9,965 bases of DNA from an uncultured Treponema sp. (GTDB lineage Bacteria; Spirochaetota; Spirochaetia; Treponematales; Treponemataceae). A model generated the notes under the pieces. That model was not told where the DNA came from. It saw only the letters and a program-made list of their open reading frames with translations, and did no database searches. Where the stretch lies: assembly GCA_937891125.1 (NCBI GenBank), contig CALAEZ010000017.1, forward strand, positions 1-9,965, given 5' to 3'. Both the position numbers and the translations under genes were made by a program. The first letter of the stretch is position 1; every line of letters begins with the position of its first letter. Below are positions 5,605 to 9,965 of this stretch, one piece after another.

Positions 5605-7686
5605 ATGAAAAAAAAGTATATTCTAGCTATGTGCGCAATCACCTTTGCGAGTGCGCTCTCTCTTTCTTCACAAGCGGCGTTAAGTCCGTTTACCAGCGAG
5701 GAAGCGCGCCTTTCAGGTGCTGCTGGTGCGCTGCCCGCTTCGACGGGGCTTGCGTTTCAGGAGTTCAGACGCGGCGTTCAGGCGTACTACAAGGGCTCGT
5801 TTAACGATGCAATCCTGGAGTTTGAAAAAGCGCTCTCATACCTGCCGTCCGAAAACATTATTTTAGACTGGCTCGGAAAAGCGTACTATCGCTCTGGCAT
5901 AGAAGGCGCGGCGTTACAGCAGTGGCAGTACGCTTCAGATGCTGGCTATGGCGACCTGTTGCTGCAGAATCGTATAGAAATTGTGCGTGACCGGCGTATT
6001 AGCGACAATGCCTATGACACGCCCGTGCGCTACACGGAGTCGGGAAGTTTTCCGGGAAAAAATGGGGAAACGCTGATTTTTAGTCAGCCTGTGTCGGTGT
6101 TGCCGAATGCTGACGGCAGTACGTGGATTTTAGCGTACGGCTCAAATGAGCTGGTGCTCATGGATGTCAACGGCTTTATCATAAACCGCACGGGCGGTCC
6201 CTTAAACGGCTTTGACCGTCCGCTTGACATGATTCGCAGTCTTGACGGCTCGATTGTCATTAGCGAGGCAAGTGGCGACCGCGTGAGCATGTTTGACAAA
6301 AAAGGTCATTTTATAAAATCGTTTGGCTCAAAAGGCGCGGGCGTTGGCAATATGGTCGGCCCGCAGTTTATTGCGCAGGATGCAGACGGAAACTTTTTTG
6401 TTACTGACTTTGGAAACGCCCGCGTTGATGTGTTTGACAAGGACGGAAATGCGCTTTTTTACTTTGGCAGGCGCACAGTTGATTTTGACGGCTTTAAGGC
6501 GCCGACCGGCATTGCATTCGCTCATGGCGCTCTTTTGGTAGCAGATGCGGTAAGCGGCGCCATCTATCGGTTTGATACTGCGGGAAATTATTTGGGGCTG
6601 TTGTGCCGGGAGCATACCTTTAAGCATCCAGAGGCAATGAAGGCATGGGGAAGTTACCTGTTAGTCTGTGACGAAAACCATGTGTATTCTGTTGACAGCA
6701 CAACGGGCGCCGTTTTTGAAAGTGCGAATACGGGAAATGCGCCATCACATATAACGGCAGCTGTTCCCGATGCAAACGGAAACGTGCTTGCGTGTGATTT
6801 TGTGACAAATGAAGTCTATGTGCTTTCTAAGATGTCAGAGCTTATCGGCGGTCTGTTTGTGCAGATTGAGCGTGTTATCTCGGACGAATTTCCTAAGGTG
6901 ACACTGGAAGTAAAGGTGGAAAATCGCCGTCGGCAGAGTATTGTTGGTCTTAAAGATGTCAATTTTTTTGTGACAGAGCGCAAGGCTGCTGTTGAGGACT
7001 TACATTTTGACGGGGCGACATACGCAAACGATGTTGCTGATATTACGTTGCTTATTGACCGCACGGTTGACAGGCGCTATAACGAGTCGCTTGAAGCTGC
7101 CGTGCGTGAGCTTTCGCATGCGATGGACGGCAAGGGAACGCTTCGTGTTATCAGCGCGGGAACAGTGCCCATTATGGAATACTCAGGCTCGCCACGTGGC
7201 TGTGAGCAGTTTAGTCTTTCTGCGCTTAAAAATCCGGTTTCTCCGTACTGTAAGCTTGACAGCGCTTTTAGGCTTGCGGCTAACGGCTTAATCAATGCGG
7301 AGAAGAAACGCGCGATTGTGCTTATCAGCGAAGGCGAGGTATCCCCCGATGCATTTTCGAACTACGGTCTTTCTGACATCGCCGCGTATCTTAATAACAA
7401 TTCGATTGCGCTTTCCTTTGTATCGCTGTCGCAGGAGGCAGCTTCGCAGGAGCTTTCATACCTGATTGACAATACCGAGGGAGACGCATACTACGTGTAC
7501 CGCAGTCAGGGACTCTCTGGCGTCATTTCTGACATTATTGACATTCCGTCAGGCTTATATCGGCTGTCGTATACGTCACTTTTGACGACCGAATTTGGGC
7601 AGGCATTTTTGCCCGTGGAAGTAGAAGCATATTTGATGAATCGCAGTGGCAGAGACGAAACGGGCTATTTTGCGCCACTGCAGTAA
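5605..7686 (+). CDS. Exported TPR / NHL beta-propeller / VWA-like protein
   Basis: The 693-aa protein starts with a signal peptide (MKKKYILAMCAITFASALSL, cleavage near SSQAA, no lipobox Cys), so it is probably periplasmic or surface-associated. Residues about 48-115 form a TPR pair (RRGVQAYYKGSFNDAILEFEKAL). Residues about 155-410 hold repeated blades of NHL type, such as FIAQDADGNFFVTDFGNARV and TGIAFAHGALLVADAVSGAI. Residues about 478-650 resemble a VWA domain: ITLLIDRTVD, later KRAIVLISEGEVS. The metal site is degenerate: DxSxS reads Asp485-Arg-Thr-Val-Asp489, and the usual Asp in the later strand is Glu576. I chose the ATG at 5605 because the signal peptide begins there; the in-frame ATG at 5500 lies inside the previous gene. 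AGGGAG is 12 bases upstream, with a closer GAGAA. A scaffold role in the envelope is inferred. Confidence 0.85.
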   Translation: MKKKYILAMCAITFASALSLSSQAALSPFTSEEARLSGAAGALPASTGLAFQEFRRGVQAYYKGSFNDAILEFEKALSYLPSENIILDWLGKAYYRSGIEGAALQQWQYASDAGYGDLLLQNRIEIVRDRRISDNAYDTPVRYTESGSFPGKNGETLIFSQPVSVLPNADGSTWILAYGSNELVLMDVNGFIINRTGGPLNGFDRPLDMIRSLDGSIVISEASGDRVSMFDKKGHFIKSFGSKGAGVGNMVGPQFIAQDADGNFFVTDFGNARVDVFDKDGNALFYFGRRTVDFDGFKAPTGIAFAHGALLVADAVSGAIYRFDTAGNYLGLLCREHTFKHPEAMKAWGSYLLVCDENHVYSVDSTTGAVFESANTGNAPSHITAAVPDANGNVLACDFVTNEVYVLSKMSELIGGLFVQIERVISDEFPKVTLEVKVENRRRQSIVGLKDVNFFVTERKAAVEDLHFDGATYANDVADITLLIDRTVDRRYNESLEAAVRELSHAMDGKGTLRVISAGTVPIMEYSGSPRGCEQFSLSALKNPVSPYCKLDSAFRLAANGLINAEKKRAIVLISEGEVSPDAFSNYGLSDIAAYLNNNSIALSFVSLSQEAASQELSYLIDNTEGDAYYVYRSQGLSGVISDIIDIPSGLYRLSYTSLLTTEFGQAFLPVEVEAYLMNRSGRDETGYFAPLQ

Positions 7687-7698
7687 GGTGAAAATTAC

Positions 7699-8391
7699 AT
7701 GGTAGAAGTAAGAAATGTTGAAGTGTACGGATTAGACCGTGCGCTCAATGCAAAAGCAAATTCGTTTAATGTGGGCGACATTGATACAACGGTCGCTTTT
7801 GACAAATCTGATGAAAACCGTCAATGGAAGATTGCAAAGTCGCTTGGCGGTAACCGAGAGCCGCACCAAAGCCACGATGCATTTCTCAAGGGAATTCTTG
7901 TGTCGTTTGACTTAAAGTATTCGCAGGCGTTTACGCCGGAGTTGCAGCGCTATCACTTTTTAGAGATTGTGATGAGTCAGTCGACGATGCATTCGCTCAA
8001 AAAGTTTATGGAAAACGGTCTTGACCCATACAGCGTCTATGTAACTGAAGAAAGCAAGGCTCAGGTGCGCAGGCTGTATGAGGCGTTTGAAAAGACGCAG
8101 GAAGCGCTCAAGGCTGCTGACACGGGAAATGCAGAGGCGGTGCGTATAAAAAAACTTAGACGGGAAAATTACGAGGCATTTATGCGCTTGCGCCACAACA
8201 TTCCCGGCGGCTTTGAAATGTGGGAAACGATTACCACCAATTACTTACAGTTAAAAACTATCTGCATACAGCGTACCAATCATCGCCAGCGCGAGGATTG
8301 GAATGCGTTTATCCGCGCCTGTCTTGCGCTTCCGCATTTTTGCGAACTGACCGGCTTAAGCGAAGAAAGCCTAAAGCTGTGCGATATCTAG
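7699..8391 (+). CDS. Unknown protein, possible ThyX-like architecture
   Basis: The 230-aa protein has no signal peptide or membrane segment. Its conserved-looking parts are REPHQSHDAFLKGI (53-66), QRYHFLEIVMSQSTMHSL (83-100) and a C-terminal block around YLQLKTICIQRTNHRQREDW (182-201). The STMH motif and the NHR-DW block remind me of a family of hypothetical proteins in clostridial phages and prophages. The order of blocks (SH-rich helix, aromatic strand, STMH turn, late NHR block) also resembles flavin-dependent thymidylate synthase ThyX, whose length is similar. However, the ThyX signature RHRxxSxNxxSxR is not present, so flavin-dependent thymidylate synthesis is not supported. GGTG (7687-7690) lies eight bases before the ATG, and the stop of the previous gene is 12 bases upstream. 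The 3' end overlaps gluQ by 21 bp. Real gene, function not known. Confidence 0.8.
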   Translation: MVEVRNVEVYGLDRALNAKANSFNVGDIDTTVAFDKSDENRQWKIAKSLGGNREPHQSHDAFLKGILVSFDLKYSQAFTPELQRYHFLEIVMSQSTMHSLKKFMENGLDPYSVYVTEESKAQVRRLYEAFEKTQEALKAADTGNAEAVRIKKLRRENYEAFMRLRHNIPGGFEMWETITTNYLQLKTICIQRTNHRQREDWNAFIRACLALPHFCELTGLSEESLKLCDI

Positions 8392-9318
8392 GCGGTCTGT
8401 AGGTACTACGATGTCTTTTGTCGGAAGCGCATCGGGCTCAAAAAGAGCGAGCGCTTCTGAAAGACTGACAGCCTCCGCTTTTGGAATGAAGCCGCAGAGG
8501 TGCATGATGAGTCCGATAAGCTGCTGCGGGCTGTAGCATTCCCGAAGCTCCTTCATGCTGCTTCCGCCGTGCCGTTTTGCAAGCCTTCTGCCGTCAGGAG
8601 CGACTAGAAGCGGCAGGTGAAAGAACGCAGGCGGCGTATAGCCGAGCAGGTGATACAGAAACAGCTGCTGATGGGTAGAGGCGAGTAAGTCCCGCCCGCG
8701 CGCTACATCTGTTACGCCCATGAGCGCATCGTCTACCGTAACGGCAAGCTGGTAGGCAAAGTTTTTGTCAGCGCGCTGCACGATAAAGTCGCCTGTATCT
8801 TTGAGCAGATTTTCCCGCTGTAAGCCGTAGTGTCCGTCAATAAAAGAGCTTTCGCTGTCAGGAACCGCAATGCGTGTTGCTGGCTTTCGTGTCGCTAAGA
8901 GAGACGCGCGCGCCTCTTGACTGAGTGTTTTGCATTTTCCGCTGTAGACAATCGTGCCGTCAGAGGCATGCGGCGCGCTTGCGGCAAAAATGTCGGCGCG
9001 AGAGCAAAAACAGTCGTATAGCGTCGCTTTACTTTTAAGCGTGGTAAGCGCTGCCTCGTAAAATGCGGTGCGTTCGGACTGAAAAAAGCTTTCTGTAGCT
9101 TGCTTCTCTGGTCCTTCATCCCAGGTAAGCCCGATCCAGCGTAGGTCGCTTAAAAGTGCATCTGCATATTCTCGCTTACAGCGCTGCGCATCTAAATCTT
9201 CAATCCGCAAAAGCCACGCGCCACCCTGTTTTTTTGCATGCAGATATGACATAAGCGCCGCATATACGTTACCAATGTGCATTCTGCCGCTAGGGGAGGG
9301 GGCGAATCTTCCTTTCAT
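8371..9318 (-). CDS. gluQ: Glutamyl-Q tRNA(Asp) synthetase
   Basis: GluQ (YadB) is a shortened glutamyl-tRNA synthetase that attaches glutamate to queuosine at position 34 of tRNA(Asp); it lacks the anticodon-binding domain. The 315-aa length fits (E. coli about 308). Visible motifs: GRFAPSPSGRMHIGN (3-17) with the HIGH-type HIGN, the zinc site Cys103, Cys105, Tyr125 and Cys129, the block GDFIVQRADKNFAYQLAVTVDDA (residues 176-198), and the KMSKS-type RRLAKRHGG (244-252). The start is fixed by the family, whose members begin a few residues before GRFAPSP. There is no Shine-Dalgarno; a promoter-like pair ends seven bases before the ATG. It converges on the operon gene at 7699-8391 with 21 bp of overlapping coding sequence. 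GluQ versus GltX is decided by length and the zinc motif. Confidence 0.93.
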   Translation of the reverse strand: MKGRFAPSPSGRMHIGNVYAALMSYLHAKKQGGAWLLRIEDLDAQRCKREYADALLSDLRWIGLTWDEGPEKQATESFFQSERTAFYEAALTTLKSKATLYDCFCSRADIFAASAPHASDGTIVYSGKCKTLSQEARASLLATRKPATRIAVPDSESSFIDGHYGLQRENLLKDTGDFIVQRADKNFAYQLAVTVDDALMGVTDVARGRDLLASTHQQLFLYHLLGYTPPAFFHLPLLVAPDGRRLAKRHGGSSMKELRECYSPQQLIGLIMHLCGFIPKAEAVSLSEALALFEPDALPTKDIVVPTDRLDIAQL

Positions 9319-9324
9319 GGAGGA

Positions 9325-9353
9325 ACTGTAGCACAGTGACGCGAGCCCCTCAA
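9325..9353 (-). promoter_or_regulatory. Candidate extended -10 promoter for gluQ
   Basis: Read on the minus strand: TTGAGG (9353-9348), 17 bases, then TACAGT (9330-9325) preceded by TGC, an extended -10. Initiation seven bases on falls at the gluQ ATG (9318), so the mRNA would be leaderless, which fits the missing Shine-Dalgarno. Confidence 0.45.
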
Positions 9354-9402
9354 GAGCGCGTAGCCATGGTAAGCCCCGGATGGAGCAGAGCGGCTACAGG
9401 GG
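9346..9402. repeat. Inverted repeat in the gluQ / lipoprotein divergent spacer
   Basis: CCCCT (9346-9350) and GTAGCC (9360-9365) pair with the adjacent GGCTAC (9392-9397) and AGGGG (9398-9402), eleven pairs with a nine-base bulge on one side and a 26-base loop. It lies between the two divergent promoters and is not downstream of the lipoprotein start site, so an operator-like role is more likely than an RNA one. It may be chance. Confidence 0.3.
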
Positions 9403-9413
9403 ACGTCTGTAGG

Positions 9414-9443
9414 TTGAAAAAGCGTTGCGCGGTGTGCTATACT
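9414..9443 (+). promoter_or_regulatory. Promoter for the DUF3798 lipoprotein gene
   Basis: TTGAAA (9414-9419), 18 bases, TATACT (9438-9443), with TGC directly before the -10 (extended -10). Predicted start near 9450, giving a leader of about 26 nt that contains AGGAG (9465-9469), six bases before the ATG. This is the best promoter in the window by eye. Confidence 0.6.
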
Positions 9444-9475
9444 CGCTGTTACCATTTTTTAAGCAGGAGCTTATA

Positions 9476-9965
9476 ATGAAAAAGAGTTTGATTTGTTTAG
9501 CAGCCATTGCGTGTGCTGCATTCGTGTCTTTTACCGGCTGCAAGGAAAAGCAGCAGGCAAAATCTAATGCCGCTTTCCATATCGGCATTGCAACAGGAAC
9601 TGTTTCGCAGTCAGAAGATGACCTTCGCGGAGCTGAAGAGCTGATCCGCCGCTACGGAAGCGTTAAAGAAGGCGGCATGATTCAGCACATCACCTATCCT
9701 GATGACTTTATGAGCCAGCAGGAAACAACCATTTCTCAGATTGTTGCATTGGCAGACGACCCGCTGATGAAGGCAATTATCGTAAATCAGGGCGTTCCGG
9801 GAACAGCAGAAGCGTTCCGCCGCATTAAGGAAAGCCATCCGGACATTCTGTGTTTTACCGGCGAGCCGCACGAAGACCCGCTTGTCATTCAGAAATCAGC
9901 TGACCTTGCCGTTTCCAACGACTTTATGAGCCGCGGCTACACCATCGTGTGGGCTGCAAAACAGC
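9476..9965 (+). CDS. DUF3798 family lipoprotein, 5' part (cut by the window edge)
   Basis: The visible 163 residues begin with a lipoprotein signal peptide: MKKSLICLAAIACAAF, then SFTGC with the lipid-bearing Cys22. FTGC departs from the standard LxGC lipobox, as is common in spirochaetes. The mature part opens with FHIGIATGTVSQSEDDLRGA, characteristic of the DUF3798 family as I recall it, which has the fold of periplasmic sugar-binding proteins. Such genes often precede genes for an ABC transporter, so a solute-binding role is likely; the ligand is unknown. AGGAG (9465-9469) is well placed before the ATG at 9476. No stop codon occurs before the edge, so the gene continues to the right. Confidence 0.9.
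   Translation, partial: MKKSLICLAAIACAAFVSFTGCKEKQQAKSNAAFHIGIATGTVSQSEDDLRGAEELIRRYGSVKEGGMIQHITYPDDFMSQQETTISQIVALADDPLMKAIIVNQGVPGTAEAFRRIKESHPDILCFTGEPHEDPLVIQKSADLAVSNDFMSRGYTIVWAAKQ

Noticed and set aside
7699..8391. Functional flavin-dependent thymidylate synthase
   Set aside because: The RHRxxSxNxxSxR signature is missing, so only a distant fold resemblance is proposed.

Overview
The window looks like chromosomal DNA from a host-associated spirochaete, most likely a Treponema of moderate GC content. This is inferred from four things: a DUF3798-type lipoprotein with a relaxed lipobox, a long Lnt, a divergent galactokinase-like GHMP kinase beside surE, and a periplasmic TPR / beta-propeller / VWA-like protein. 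No 16S or other marker gene is present, so the genus is a judgement from gene content and general look.

Layout. Positions 1-269 are AT-rich and hold only weak coding signals: a possible fragment running off the left edge on the minus strand, and a 52-codon ORF. A small HTH protein (270-725, +) follows. Positions 726-1115 contain no gene but a strong RNA-like signal. Two perfect 33-bp direct repeats each fold into the same bulged hairpin, each sits on its own basal stem, and both are enclosed by an outer helix; a run of ten T follows. I read this as an unrecognised structured RNA on the plus strand. lnt (apolipoprotein N-acyltransferase) lies on the minus strand at 1116-2912.

From a 61-bp divergent spacer, a tightly packed five-gene plus-strand operon (2974-8391) starts: a GHMP/galactokinase-like kinase, surE, a cytoplasmic TPR protein, an exported TPR / NHL-propeller / degenerate-VWA protein, and a protein of unknown function with possible distant ThyX-like architecture. 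Spacings are -17, 22, 7 and 12 nt. The operon runs tail-to-tail into gluQ on the minus strand (8371-9318, glutamyl-Q tRNA(Asp) synthetase), with the two 3' ends overlapping by 21 bp. From the gluQ start, a 157-bp divergent intergenic region leads to a DUF3798 lipoprotein that is cut by the right edge.

How the genes fit together: Lnt completes lipoprotein acylation, and spirochaetes rely heavily on lipoproteins such as the DUF3798 product. SurE and the possible ThyX-like protein suggest a nucleotide-related theme in the operon, but nothing in the sequence ties its five genes into one pathway. Three genes (HTH, lnt, gluQ) lack a Shine-Dalgarno and have a promoter-like -35/-10 pair placed so that transcription would begin at or within a few bases of the ATG. 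The downstream operon genes and the lipoprotein gene mostly have recognisable Shine-Dalgarno sequences. The most unusual item is the 880-1079 RNA candidate.
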